Shown piece by piece: positions 32,625-43,782 of a stretch of DNA of 64,000 bases (its first letter is position 1; every line of letters starts with the position of its first letter). Source of the DNA: Codonopsis lanceolata (taxonomy: Eukaryota > Streptophyta > Magnoliopsida > Asterales > Campanulaceae); contig CM028378.1 in NCBI GenBank assembly GCA_013146195.2, positions 79,976,295-80,040,294 on the forward strand, read 5' to 3'. The notes under the pieces are model-generated. The model made no database searches. It had not been told where the DNA came from and saw only the letters and a list, made by a program, of their open reading frames with translations. Made by a program: the position numbers and the translations under genes.

Positions 32625-32629
32625 ATTAT

Positions 32630-32772
32630 GAATCATGTACATGCTTAGTTGAACAATTTCGTTCGAACAATTGTCTATTGGTGTAGGAGTTTTAATAATA
32701 ACACTTGCTGGAATCATTGTTAGATTCTAAACCTCTTCCATTTTTATTTTATTTTTGTCAATATTTTCTTAG
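32630..32772. other. AT-rich non-coding flank
   Basis: No gene is seen. A short palindrome AACAATTTCGTTCGAACAATTG lies near 32655. Confidence 0.4.
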
Positions 32773-33013
32773 GCCTCGTCTAGTGCAGCGTTTTGAAAAC
32801 GCAGCTTTTTCTAAACGCAACATATTTAAAATGCAGCATTTTCAAAATGTATTTTTTTTCTTGTAAAAACATGTTTGGAAAACTATTTCAAAACGCTATT
32901 TTTATAAACAAAAAACGCTGCACATTTTAAAAACGCTACATTGAAACAATTTAAAAGAGAAAACGCTACTTTTTTTTACCAGCGTTTTGGTCAAAACGCT
33001 CTACCAAACAAAC
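32773..33013. mobile_element. MITE-like element, hAT type suspected
   Basis: The left end GGCCTCGTCTAGTGCAGCG and the reversed right end TGTTTGGTAGAGCGTTTTG are related inverted ends with a shared AGCGTTTTG. AAAACGC and GCGTTTT words recur inside, so the unit can fold on itself. No target duplication could be fixed. Confidence 0.4.
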
Positions 33014-33529
33014 ATTTATTTAATGTACCGAAAAAATATTTGGGGGGTAAAATTGGTACAGAGGTGTTGCATCCCCAAATGTATACGGAAGGTGCAGATC
33101 CAGCTAGAACAGAGGAGGCTGTCACCTGAGCCAGCGGTAACGAGTTCTTTAGTCGAAGTCGAACGATGGCTACGAAGACGACGAACTGAACTGTCAAGGC
33201 TTTCAAACCAAGATAGAGAATGCTCAATCAATCAATAAGGATCATTTTAGTGCAATTCCTTAACGAAATAACTCCCCAACGACACAAACGAAGCTACGGC
33301 GGGGCATTTTCGGGGACTAGCCCGCTGCCCATTTGTCAAAAAGGCCACTTGGAGTGGGTTGACTCTAGATCATGGTTTTGATCTTTCAAGATCTGGGTTT
33401 TGATCTTTCTAGATCTGAATTTGAGAAATTGAAATTTTCTGGGTTGGGTTTTAAGACCACAAACCCTCACAGTAATGAAGTGCCGGGTCAAATTTATCTT
33501 TGGAAAATCTTTATTCCGTTGTCAAAACA
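33014..33529. other. non-coding DNA
   Basis: I see no convincing gene. The short open frames at 33016-33238 overlap on both strands and show no recognisable domain. Four GATCTTTC/TAGATCTG-type words cluster at 33370-33420. Confidence 0.4.
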
Positions 33530-34022
33530 CCTAAATGTAACACCAAAATCCCTAAACGTAACACCATTTAAAAGGTAAAATTACTTCACTTCACATTTAA
33601 ACTATACTACCCCTCCCTACCTCCCCCTTCACGTAATTTTGATTATGTGTCATTGTTGATTCGATTTCCATTGTTAATTTGTATGATATCGCATGTGAAT
33701 TAGATTGATTTTGATTCGAATTATTTTTTCTTTTCAATTACAAACAAAAAACCGTTGATTTGCATTTTTTTTCGATTTCGGACAAAACAACCGCTATAAA
33801 CTAGCGGATATTTTATAAAACATCCGCTAGTGTGTACCAAAAGTGAGTATCTATTAAATGTTAAAAGAAGTATTTAGGTCATTTTATGCATTAAATGGTA
33901 TTACGTTTAGGGATTATAAAATATTTGCTAGTGTGAGTATCTATTAAATGTTAAAAAGGGTATTTAGGTCATTTTATGTATTAAATGGTGTTACGTTTAG
34001 GGATTTTGGTGTTACGTTTAGG
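33530..34022. mobile_element. TIR element (~493 bp), unclassified MITE
   Basis: The left end CCTAAATGTAACACCAAAAT continues CCCTAAACGTAACACCATTT. It is repeated in inverse at the right end (AAATGGTGTTACGTTTAGGG, then TTTGGTGTTACGTTTAGG), about 45 bp of nearly perfect inverted repeat. Inside, a ~90-bp segment (GTGAGTATCTATTAAATGTT, then TATTTAGGTCATTTTATG) is duplicated in tandem (33842-33925 and 33929-34015). A hairpin CTAGCGGATATT/ATCCGCTAG sits near 33798. No target duplication was found. Confidence 0.55.
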
Positions 34023-34465
34023 GTCACTCTTTGTTGTTGGTGTAATTGTTTGTAGACTCTGATATTGTTTGATTTGGATGGAGAGTGGAGTCGTGGAAAG
34101 AGAGATAATTAGGAGTTGATTTAGATTTAGATTTGATTTGAGTTTTAGATTTTTAAAAGGTCGAAGATGAAGATAATTAAATTATTGATAACAATCTACA
34201 AAAAACCTGAATCAAAGCAAATAAACAAAATTGAAGTCAGATCTCGAATCGAATTGCATAAATACGAATGTTACGTAAATGTAGAAGGAGGGGTGAAAAA
34301 GAAACCTCCGGAGACGGTTTGTTTGTTGTGACGGATATTGTGGATGGTGGCAGAGAGTTCCAGTAAAGAGGTTGGTCAATGTAGAAAACGACGAGAATTA
34401 CCAATATAGCTAGTATCATGCGGAAGGTAACCCTAGTTGTCAGTGACACCATTGTTTTATGTTTC

Positions 34466-34498
<33 letters not shown>

Positions 34499-35720
34499 TA
34501 GGTGGCGTGTCCCCCTGTTGCGGGTATAGTGCACAATTTAGTGAAGAACGCAAGGCTTGGAGTTACTCCTACAACAGCAATACAGTAACATCAGCTTCAT
34601 CCTCTCTCTCTCCCACTTCCACCTCTGCTTACTCTGGCCAAATACAGAGCAGCTCCAGGATGAGACCAAGTAACCTAGATCTGGGTTTTGAAACTCAGAT
34701 CCACTCTGCCACCCCAGCTTCATCCCCGTGTCCATCACAACAACTCTTCATGCTCATCTCCGGTCATCACCATCGTCTCCGCTCCAGCCAACCCTTGGGG
34801 TAATTTGTGAAGGGTTTCATTTTTGTCAGATTTGGGTTTGATTTTTGTTTCAGATCTGTGTTTGATTTTTTGATCTAGGTTTGCCATGGATTTTCTTTTC
34901 ATATATGGGTTTGATATGTGTCTCGGCGTTTGAATTTCAATCCTTCGATCTTGTGGGAAATTTTGCTAGATTCGATTTTGGATTCAATTTTTTTCTATAG
35001 ATTTTTCAATTTTTCTGGGTTCGATCAAAGAAACCTCTCTCAAAACCATCATCTTCATCACCAATTTCTCCTTCCATCGAAACCCTATCGCCCATCAGAT
35101 CCAATTGTGTAAGGGCTGAGATTAAATCTAAGATGAAGATGATAAGGGTAAAATAGGTATTTAACCTTAGTTAATGGTCAAACTTAACGTTCATCCAAAA
35201 AAGGGGTTAACGTGCAAGATAAATCCGGTACAGTGCCCAACTCGAAAATTTTAACGTCTCAATGGCCTAATTGTAATTTTTTGAAAAGTACTATGGCTCA
35301 AAGTTGTGTTTGGCCTAGATTTTTAAAAGGTCGAAGATGAAGATGATTAAATTATTGAATTGATAAATAACCATTTTTATTTTGTATTTCATAAAAAGTT
35401 AACCATAAGAAACTTTTTAGTAGGGGTAATTTAGTCATTATAAAAAAATGGACAGGAAATGTAATGGTGGGACAGGGGAATTTATCCAAAAAAACGAAAT
35501 AAGTGACGACATAAATATATTTTACAACCTGATGACCTAACTAAACTTTTTACAAATATCCAGGGACCAAAATATATATTAATCATTTAGTTTATGGCAT
35601 TACGAAGAGATAGCTCTAGCTCTTAATTTCAATCACTTAACCTTAACTAAATAACCAATGGTTGGAAGAGTTCGGTGAATCTAACAAGAAATTCCTTAAT
35701 ATAGCCAAAAAACCTCCTAA
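34023..35720. other. intergenic DNA, no supported gene
   Basis: It contains a (GA)n run at 34468-34494 and a CT-rich block (34595-34625). Patches such as TTTTTAAAAGGTCGAAGATGA occur twice (34150 and 35320). Open frames here (for example 34459-34803) start inside the GA run and show no domain, so I do not call them. Confidence 0.5.
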
Positions 35721-35727
35721 TATAAAT
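35721..35727 (+). promoter_or_regulatory. TATA box of the RALF-like gene
   Basis: TATAAAT in CCTAATATAAATTCAATTC, 134 bp before the ATG. The following leader includes TTGCAAACACACAAG. Spacing fits a plant core promoter. Confidence 0.5.
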
Positions 35728-35860
35728 TCAATTCAAACCATTTGAGGACACATAAATAAAAAAGAAGTTGTTTGTTTGTCTTTAATTCTTTGCAAACACA
35801 CAAGTAAGCTGGTTGTCTCTGTCAGTGAATTTTTGGCTATTGTGATCCTAGCTAGCTAAT

Positions 35861-36085
35861 ATGGGTAAATCAGCTAGGATTACTGCTTTCGTTTGCTTAA
35901 CAGCGCTTGTTCTGTTGTCGGTAATGATGGAAGAAAAAGTTGTTGATGCGAGAGTAATGGAACCAATTGATTATTCGGCATTGGCAAAGAGTAAAATCCC
36001 ATGTTCATCGCCTAATCCTAAGGATTGTCAGCCTCTGCCTCATGTGAAGAGAGGTTGTTTGCTAATCAACCGCTGCCAACATTAA
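35861..36085 (+). CDS. RALF-like secreted signalling peptide, clade IV-type
   Basis: The single-exon protein has 74 residues. Residues 1-30 form a signal peptide with hydrophobic core AFVCLTALVLLSVMM, so the product should enter the secretory pathway. The mature part has PIDYSAL at residues 35-41, comparable with the YISYxAL motif of RALF peptides that contacts FERONIA-type receptor kinases. It has four cysteines (48, 56, 66, 72) with spacing 7, 9 and 5, and RGC before the third. Canonical RALFs have spacing 9, 12 and 5 and a propeptide; the short first loop and the missing RRxL cleavage site suit the divergent short RALF-like (clade IV) group. It is the only apparent host gene in the window. 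It lies between transposons and has its own TATA box. An alternative is an unrelated four-Cys secreted peptide. Confidence 0.65.
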   Translation: MGKSARITAFVCLTALVLLSVMMEEKVVDARVMEPIDYSALAKSKIPCSSPNPKDCQPLPHVKRGCLLINRCQH

Positions 36086-38058
36086 TTACATACGCAAAGG
36101 CAAATACTGTTGTCAAGTGTGAAGTGAAAATATAATCATCCATGATCATCAACGAAAAGGGGGATCCGGATCACATCATCAGAGACACTAGTAGTTTGCT
36201 ATCTATTTTACAAGATCGAGTTGCTAAAGATAAGCATCCTCACACCTCTATTTATAATTAAAACATCTAATCTGTAAGATTAATTGTATTAATAATTTAT
36301 TTGCAATATTCATAAATATTTACTATTTACATATATATTATTTTGTTCTTGATTGAAATTAATTGCATAATTATTTCTTTGAGTAATGGATACATGGTTT
36401 CTGTTCTTTTAGAAAATGGCGATGAAAGTGACATTAAACAAGTACTGCATTCAATTCAATGGTGTACTTATTATGAAGAAAAAAAATTAAGAAATAAATA
36501 ACTACCTTGTTTGTAGAGAATAAAAAACTAATTTAGAAATAAAACATATTACTACTATACATTTCATAAATAAAAAGTATATATATACGTGTATATATTT
36601 ATATATATAGAAATAATTACTCAAAGAAACATATTAGAGGTTCAATATTTGCCAGTACTAAATTTGCCAAGAAATCAAAGATAGTAACATATGGATAATA
36701 AAGATGATCAAATCATCGTTAGTACAAAACATGCAAACAACCGAATTACCATTTATTAGTACATATTTCAAACAACAATCCAATAAAAAATGTCGAAGGC
36801 ATCTAATAATCATGTTTAAGTGAGAGACGTAATAAGACACCATAAAATAAAAATAATAGAAACCCACAATGGTTATAGGGAAACCTAGCTCAAAAGAAAT
36901 GCCATGAACAACAATCTCGTCCTCTACACAATGTGAGAATTCTCATTACATGTAGTGTTACGCTATGTCAAAATGGAACGAGAAGCCAACAAAAAATAAA
37001 ACGTCGGTTTCTACACTCGAAGAACTTGACATAATGAGTCAAAAATCAGAAGAGAAACTAAAAAAGAGTTCAAAAAGTTCTCATGACAAACAAGCAAATT
37101 GAATGCTGTCAATTTTTGCAAATCCGTCATATTGTTATTGCTAACATAGATCCCTTTGAAGAATAAATCAAATATACCCTTTAAATAAAAACGAAGAGGA
37201 TGCAAAATTTGTGTAATAAGTATTTAAAATCAGTGACATCAATCTCGCCTAACTCCCAATCATGGTCAAGCCAAGCATGACATCTTACCATTAAATTTGT
37301 GTAATTTCTCAAATCCATGCCTTCGTTTATCAAGGCTACTGCAACACAAGAGGAGTCCACCTTCAGTAACAACTTTCAGATTTTAGAATCCCTCATTCTA
37401 TGCAATCTCCAAGCTACCGACAACTGTCTAAAACTAAGCTCGTAACGGGCCACACTTGTAGGTACCAATGTTGTATGGAAAAATTGCGCGTCAGTCTCTT
37501 TTACCAAATTTTCAACAATTTTTTACCCCTCCCCCATATTTTTTCGTAGTCGTAAAAAGGTAATTCATGCATCGTGATGCATGATTTTGTGCATCGAAAT
37601 GCATGATATGACTTTTTTTGGTTGGGAGAAAAATATATAAGGCTGTAAAGTGGTTGAAAATAATCGAGAGGGGACGGGAAAGTTTTGATTCCCGCCCTAA
37701 GCTTATATAGAAATAGAAATTCTATTTCGTGTAAAAAAAAAACCCACTTCTTGGTTCACTTCGGATTATGCATTTTCGATAAAAATATCAATAAGAGGTT
37801 GATTTGAAAAATACATGCCCTCATTTGACCATCATTTTTTAAATGAAAGTTGACTCATTATACATAGTGTTTTATCAGTTTTCTAAAATTTTCAAGATTT
37901 GTTATTACTTCATTGCGAGTAATCTTTTTGATACACCATTTTCTTTTCTTACAAATGTGGTTCGGAGAACTATTGGGAATATTCACGTTTTGATATAATA
38001 TATTTCTCTTCGTGCATTTAAGGATTTGCTTGTAACCATTATTTATCTTAGGTTAGAT
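36086..38058. other. AT-rich intergenic DNA
   Basis: The first ~250 bp are probably the 3' UTR of the RALF-like gene (AATTAAAAC and AATAATTTATT near 36255-36300). Beyond that I see no gene. A small inverted repeat TGCATCGTGATGCATGA...TGCATCGAAATGCATGA lies at about 37568-37605. The short minus-strand open frames at 36658-37372 have no recognisable domain. Confidence 0.5.
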
Positions 38059-38285
38059 TAGGGGTGTCAATTCGAGTCACAAAACCACCAAGTTGAGTTG
38101 AACCAAGTTGAATTATGTGGTTTGGTTTAGTTTTGAGTGCTATACGGTTCGGCTCGGTTTAAGATTTTGGGAAGTGGAACGGTTTGATTTGGTTTGCGGC
38201 TTGACATGCCGAGTCGAGTCAAACCGAACCGAACAAAATCATTTTAAGCTGAACCACCAAGTTGAACTACCGAGCCAAACAACAA
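38059..38285. mobile_element. hAT-type MITE fragment
   Basis: It starts TAGGGGTGTCAATTCGAG and is rich in GGTTTGGTTT and AACCGAACC words. This matches the end and interior of the complete element at 50254-50985. The right terminal repeat is not found, so it is truncated or decayed. Confidence 0.45.
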
Positions 38286-39873
38286 ATTCTTTAAAATTTC
38301 TACTCCATATTTAGGAACTAACAAAATCACTTTAGTAGTCTTATACTATTAATATTTTTATACTATATAAACTATTAGACTAATATTCTACTCCATATTT
38401 AGGAATTTGTCTTTAGACTTTTTGAATTTATATAAACGTTTTAAATATCATGTACATTATTGTATTTTTATTATATTTGATTCAATTTATTGATTATTAG
38501 AATTAAAAATGCTAATCCTTTTATTTTAAAGTTTGTACATTTTTTTTTAAATGAGTTTATGAATATAATTGTATTATATTTAATTTTGAACGATTAGAAC
38601 TCTTTCTAAATTCAAATCGAACCATGAAACCAAACACTCTCGCTGACTTTAAGTAGCTACTGGAGAGGACATTTCACTTGAACTATCAAGTGGCTGCTGA
38701 TCTCTCTTACTATAAAAGTCAAACTTGTTTCTTACAATTTAATTGATAGACAAAAATAACTCTTCACCAAATAAACTACTCACCATTTAATTAAGGACAA
38801 ACAAGTAAATTTACCATGACAAAAAGTAATGTTTGGACAAAAATAGTCCTATTATAATAAATCACTCACTATTAATTAAGGTTGAACAAGTAAATTTATC
38901 ATAAGCTAATTAATTCCATGAATAATTAAATAATAATTTGATCTCTTGACTTGTACCTATTTTAAAGTTAGGTCCTATATTATTGAATTCTATTCGTTTC
39001 GTCTTGTATTTTGATTTTGTTATCATTTTCCCCATCCTATCATTATCGCTACAAATACGTCCAATATATTCTAAAATGACAAAAATACTTTTACTCAAGA
39101 GACTAAAACTTTATTCGAAACTAAAAAAATATTTGAAACTAAAAAATAATATAGTTTTATTTCTTTATTTCTTAAATATATATGTTTGAGAAAGACATTA
39201 TTAGATGTATATAGAAAATTGTAACTATAATGACAGATTTGTTAGTGAGTATCAAACTATTAAGCAAATCTGTAGCGTGTTTAGTTATTACCCATGAATA
39301 AGTTAAGAGAAACGGGTTAAGAAAATATGACATAATGTCAAGAAGATGAAAAAAATGAAGAACCAATTGATGAATTTATGCGTTTTATTAGAAAAGAATG
39401 CTTAAATCTATTATTTACTTCTTTAAATTTTCAGATTACTACAACAACTTTTTAAACTATCAATAGTCCCTAACTTATAGATATTACAAACAAAACCAAT
39501 GTTAGTAATCGCAAATAACTGGATTCAAAATATTTTACTCATTTTCATAACTGGGTTCCAAACCTCTAACCTCTTTTGGTCTCAATTTGTTTGCTCCTCT
39601 TCATCGGACTCGAGGTAGTTACATGTAAGAATCTCTATATTCCCTCCTCTGGCTATCGACTTTCTTTCTTCTACCGCAACTCCCTTTTTATTGAAATAGG
39701 TTGTCATCAACCGACATCCTTTTAAGTAGTCTCATCCTAAAATTAGATTTTCTCCTTACTTAGTAATTTGCACAAAAAGTGTATTGGAACTAAGAAATGT
39801 GAGATGATTAAAGAAAGAAGTTCGACTAAACGAAAGTTAAAGAGATTTTATGTCTCCATTTGAGTAAGGCGAG
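38286..39873. other. AT-rich intergenic DNA with a diverged repeat
   Basis: No gene is seen. 39181-39420 is a diverged, inverted relative of 440-690 in contig A. Confidence 0.5.
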
Positions 39874-40190
39874 GTGAGTGTGTTTCTTGGTAATGGTGAT
39901 AATGGTGTTGACGACTGCAAGGATAGTGGTGTTAGTGGCGGGGATGACGGTGATTGTAGGGATAACAGTGGTGGTTTAGATGAAATACAACATTGTGAGA
40001 TTTTCAAATCATCAAATTTTCAAAGATCCATATGGGTTTCAGTTTGTGGTGGTGGTGTGTCCATAAATGATGGATTTTGTAAATGAGTTATTTTGAGGTA
40101 GGAGTAAGGAATTAGAAAATGAAATAAAATCAAATCAAAAATTAACTTTTGTGCTAATGGTGAAATTTGAGGTGGTAGTGGTGGTGAGTC
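39874..40190. repeat. dispersed repeat, 5' flank of the copia insertion
   Basis: GGTGGT/GTGATGG-rich, non-coding, related to 13490-13835. It ends GGTGGTGAGTC at the LTR boundary, where the repeat family would otherwise continue TCTATGA. Confidence 0.65.
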
Positions 40191-41457
40191 TGTTGATTCT
40201 TATGTTAGATTTATATCTGTTCAGTTCATTACCCTAGTTTTATACTTCAGTGGCTAATCGGGCTGCGTATCGATTAGCGTCGCAACTGTGTATAGAACTT
40301 TGCCAAGTATAGTTTTTAATAGGACTTCACAGGTTCAGCGGTAGACCTCTTCACAGCTTCACCGGAAGACCTGCTCAAAGCTTACAAACGGCAGACCTTG
40401 TGTCCACCTGGTCAATCATGACGTGTCCTATCCAGCAATGACTCAATGGATTAATTCAAATTTATCTTCATCACTGTTTGAATTTATCTAAGACATTCCT
40501 TGACACATCAAGCCCGCCGAAAGTAGCTTTCTGAAAAGCAGGAAGACTTTTTGCAAATTGAACAGTGAAAGCGGGGAGAAGCGGACATCACCTACATGCG
40601 TAACAACTCTCGAATCGACACCCAGATTGCCCAAGTTTTAGAAGATCTCAGAAATCATTCCTGCTCTAGATATCTGTGAAGACGAAATTCCTGACTGACC
40701 CCCCCATGCATTTAATGCATTTTACCTTCTGAGTCAGTCTTCATCTTCTCCAACGGATCTTTTTGAGTGCACCTGCTATAAATGTTGCCATTGAAGACTA
40801 GACAAAAAAGAGAAGACAATACATCGAACACTTAAAGGATTGCTCTGAAACTCTACAACTCCAAGTCTTACTACTCAGTGCATTCAAGAGATCCTCAACA
40901 GATCTAGAAGTCCTCGTCAACAACAAGAAGCCGTGCATCAACATTTATTTCTCTACTTCTTGTTGTTATTCATTCATTAACTATATTGCACGCAATTAAA
41001 TATCTTGTTTATACAGATATTTAATTCCTTAGACAAACACAAGTCAATATTTTGTACACGATCCATTAGGAATATTCTTTGTAATAGATCTAGTGGAAAA
41101 CATAGTGCACTATTTAAATCCAAGGTTGACTGCCTTGGTGGTGGACGTAGCACTCTTTATAGTGTGAACCATCCCAAATTACTTGTGTTCTTTCTTTACT
41201 GTTTGTCTACTGTTTAAACTGTTTATTGCTTTAGTCATCTTTATCCTTTATACAAGCAGAACTTAAGTAAACTGTCAAAGGTCTACCGGTAGTCCTTAAC
41301 GGCAGACTTGAAACAGCTACTTTGAAAGTCTTCCGCTACTTCAATCTTTTCAATAGATTATAAGTATCTTTCAAAGAACTTGCTCAAAAGTTTTTAAGTC
41401 TAGAATAAGCTATTCAACCCCCCTTCTAGCTTATTATTGTGCCCGTTGGGACCCACA
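40191..41457 (+). repeat. copia 5' LTR
   Basis: 1267 bp, TGTTGATTCT to GGGACCCACA. It contains repeated (T)CTACCGG(T)AG-type words and a leader that begins near 40810. A patch at 40560-40640 differs from the 3' LTR mainly at CTG/CAG triplets. Confidence 0.9.
40777..40783 (+). promoter_or_regulatory. TATA box in the copia 5' LTR
   Basis: TATAAAT in CCTGCTATAAATGTTGCC. The position is compatible with an R region starting near 40810. Confidence 0.6.
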
Positions 41458-41459
41458 AT

Positions 41460-41471
41460 TGGTATCAGAGC
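41460..41471 (+). other. primer binding site, initiator tRNA-Met
   Basis: TGGTATCAGAGC starts 2 bp after the LTR. It is complementary to the 3' end of plant initiator tRNA-Met, the standard copia primer. Confidence 0.95.
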
Positions 41472-41526
41472 CTTACTCTTTGAAAACAAGTTTTTCCGAG
41501 ATTAAACTCTTGAGAGATACGATCAA

Positions 41527-43718
41527 ATGGCACAAACACACTACATGCTGCCTACATCTAATGCTAACCACGTCCCAATATTGGACGAAGGTCATTTTGA
41601 TGTATGGAAGGATAAGGTAATGCGATTTATGAACTCCATTGACAACAGGTTATGGAAGTGCGTTACTGCAGGTCAACATGTACCAATGAAGGCCAACCTT
41701 CTAGCCTCCATCGCTGGGAATCCTGCAGAAGTTCCCAAAAAAGAATCAAAATGGACAGAGGACGATAGAAAACTGGTAGAGCTTGACACTAAAGCAATTA
41801 ATATAATCACCAACTCTCTAGACACAAGCACATACCAGCAAGTGATTCGATGTACAACTGCAAAAGAAATGTGGGAAGCTCTTGTGGAATACTTGGAAGG
41901 AGACCAAGACACAAGGGATAACAGAAAGTACACTTACATCCAGCCGGTTTGATTCCTTCAAAAAGGATCCAAAGGAAACCTTGAGACAAGCATATGATCG
42001 CTTCAGTGAGGTAATAAATAGTTGCTTTTCTCTTGGTAAAACTTATGACAAAAAGGAAATGAACATGAGGTTTCTAGGCTCTCTAGGTAGCTTATGGCAT
42101 GTTAAGACCACGGCTATGAAAGAATCCAAAAACTTAAACGAGATGACTCTCCGTAGTCTCTACGCAAGTTTGAAGGTTTATGAGCTAGAAGTAAATCAAG
42201 CTCTAGAGCAAGACAAGCAGTCTTGTTGAAAACAAACCTTCCACTTCTTCCTGTGAAAATGATTTTCTTTCAAATGAACAATTTGCTATGTTTGTAAAAC
42301 GTTTTCAAAAATTTGCAAAATATGGAAGGAAGAACACACACCAACAACCTTTTAGGAAGAATGGTGAAAGCTCATCTAAGGAAGAGCTTGTGTGTTACAA
42401 TTGTAGAAAACCTGGTCATTTTGCCTCCAAATGTCCTAAGCCAAAATTTGAAGCATACCGAAAACCCTCTTATAGAAAATTTCAAAAACAAAAGGGTATG
42501 TTGGCTGATGACATAGAAGACAAACAGGTTGCTACATGGTTTGAGACTGATTCAGAAGAGGAAGAGGATGATTGTGAGCAAGCTAACATATGCTTAATAG
42601 CTCATGATTCAGGTCCTACCTATGACTCTGAAAATGAAGTCGAAATCTCACCCAGTCCTTTAGATAAAAGTGAGATCAACAGTGAGATCTTCAGTAAGGA
42701 AGAACTTCTCAAGGATAATCAAGATATGCTTGAAGAATTTAATTCCTTTAGAGTAGCCTTTGTTAAACTTGCCAAGAACTGTGAGAAATTTACTGCTGAG
42801 AAATCTCTGATGGCAGCTGAGATTCAAACTCTCAATAGCTGTCAACAAGAAAGTATCAAGCTGAAGGAAGAAAACAAATTCCTTTGTGACAAAGTTGAAT
42901 GTCTATCTAAGCACATCAAAGGACTTGATCTAGAGAAAATTGCCTTGCAAAAGACAATTGACTCCTGGAACAGTTCCAAGGATGCCTTCGAAGAAATCCT
43001 TTCAAGCCAAAAATCTAGTAATGATAAATCTGGCATAGGATATTCAGATGAGCCCAACATGACATTCCCTTCAGTCACAGAGAAAGGTGAATCCTCCGAG
43101 ACTGCCAATGATATATCTTTCTCTAAACAGACATTCGTAAATAAAGGGAAACAAGGCCTTGGCTATTCAAGTGTTCCCTATGATTACCCAAAAGTTCAGA
43201 AAGGAAAAGCCAAGATGACTGATTCAAATGAGAAACCTGAAAAGGTAACGGTAGAGAAAGTAAAGTCTGCCGGCAACAACTCTGCTAAGGCAAAATCTGC
43301 TGGCGGTAGACCTACTAAATCTCTACCGGTAACTATCAAGTTTGTCTATGAAACAGGCAAGGCTCCTATACCTGTTGAAAGTAAACTTAAAGGTATTCTT
43401 CCAAATCCTCCTAAAAGAGTAATCAACAGACAAGCTAAAGCTAAGTCTGGTGATAACCTACATAGGAAGATTCAAAAGAAACCAATTAAGTCTACCGTCA
43501 ACAAGCAAGCTGAACCAAGAATGGATGTCAAGAAAAAGGATGATCATAATCACTCTTCAGCTAAAGCCACTGACAGTTCTCCATGGAATTTCCACTTATG
43601 TCATTCTTGCAATTGCCTAGGCCATCTGGCCCCAGAATGCCTGCTAAGGTTTACTCCAAGATCTGAGAGACCTAGTTCTCCCAAGGTCAGGCAAGTATGG
43701 GTTCCAAAAGGTTGCTAA
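41527..43718 (+). pseudogene. copia gag, broken
   Basis: It starts MAQTHYMLPTSN. A UBN2-type capsid region follows (FDVWKDKVMRFM; after a frame change near 41930, FKKDPKETLRQAYDRFSEV and SLWHVKTTAMKESKNLNEM). A stop at 42227 interrupts it. From 42288 the frame carries a CCHC knuckle (CYNCRKPGHFASKC, residues 36-49). A long hydrophilic, coiled-coil-like region (KEENKFLCDKVECLSKHIKG) follows, then a second, imperfect Cys/His cluster near the end (CHSCNCLGHLAPEC). The extended C-terminal half is unusual for small copia gags and fits the large SIRE/Maximus-type group. The role is particle assembly and RNA binding. Confidence 0.8.
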
Positions 43719-43782
43719 TCCTTAGGACCCAAAAGAAAATAAAGGGGACCTTGTTGCTTTAATTCTTTTTCAGGATTGCTTC

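Larger units (their letters stand above)
20591..32629 (+). mobile_element. complete Ty3/gypsy Tat-lineage retrotransposon with antisense gene (element 1)
   Basis: Two LTRs (20596-21416 and 31802-32624) flank 10.4 kb of interior. Perfect 5-bp target duplications ATTAT lie at 20591-20595 and 32625-32629. Interior order: primer site, gag, protease, RT, RNase H, a second RNase H, integrase, a short tandem repeat, an antisense gene and a polypurine tract. Duplicate RNase H domains, a tRNA-Asp-type primer site and an antisense ORF before the 3' LTR are Tat-lineage (Retand/RIRE2-like) traits. By eye the LTRs differ at about 15 substitutions and 2 single-base indels over ~820 bp, mostly transitions, so the insertion is fairly recent. 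Coding parts carry several nonsense changes, so it is probably not autonomous. Confidence 0.95.

Noticed and set aside
34459..34803. 114-codon frame
   Set aside because: It starts in a (GA)n microsatellite and is Ser-rich by composition, with no domain or conserved motif.
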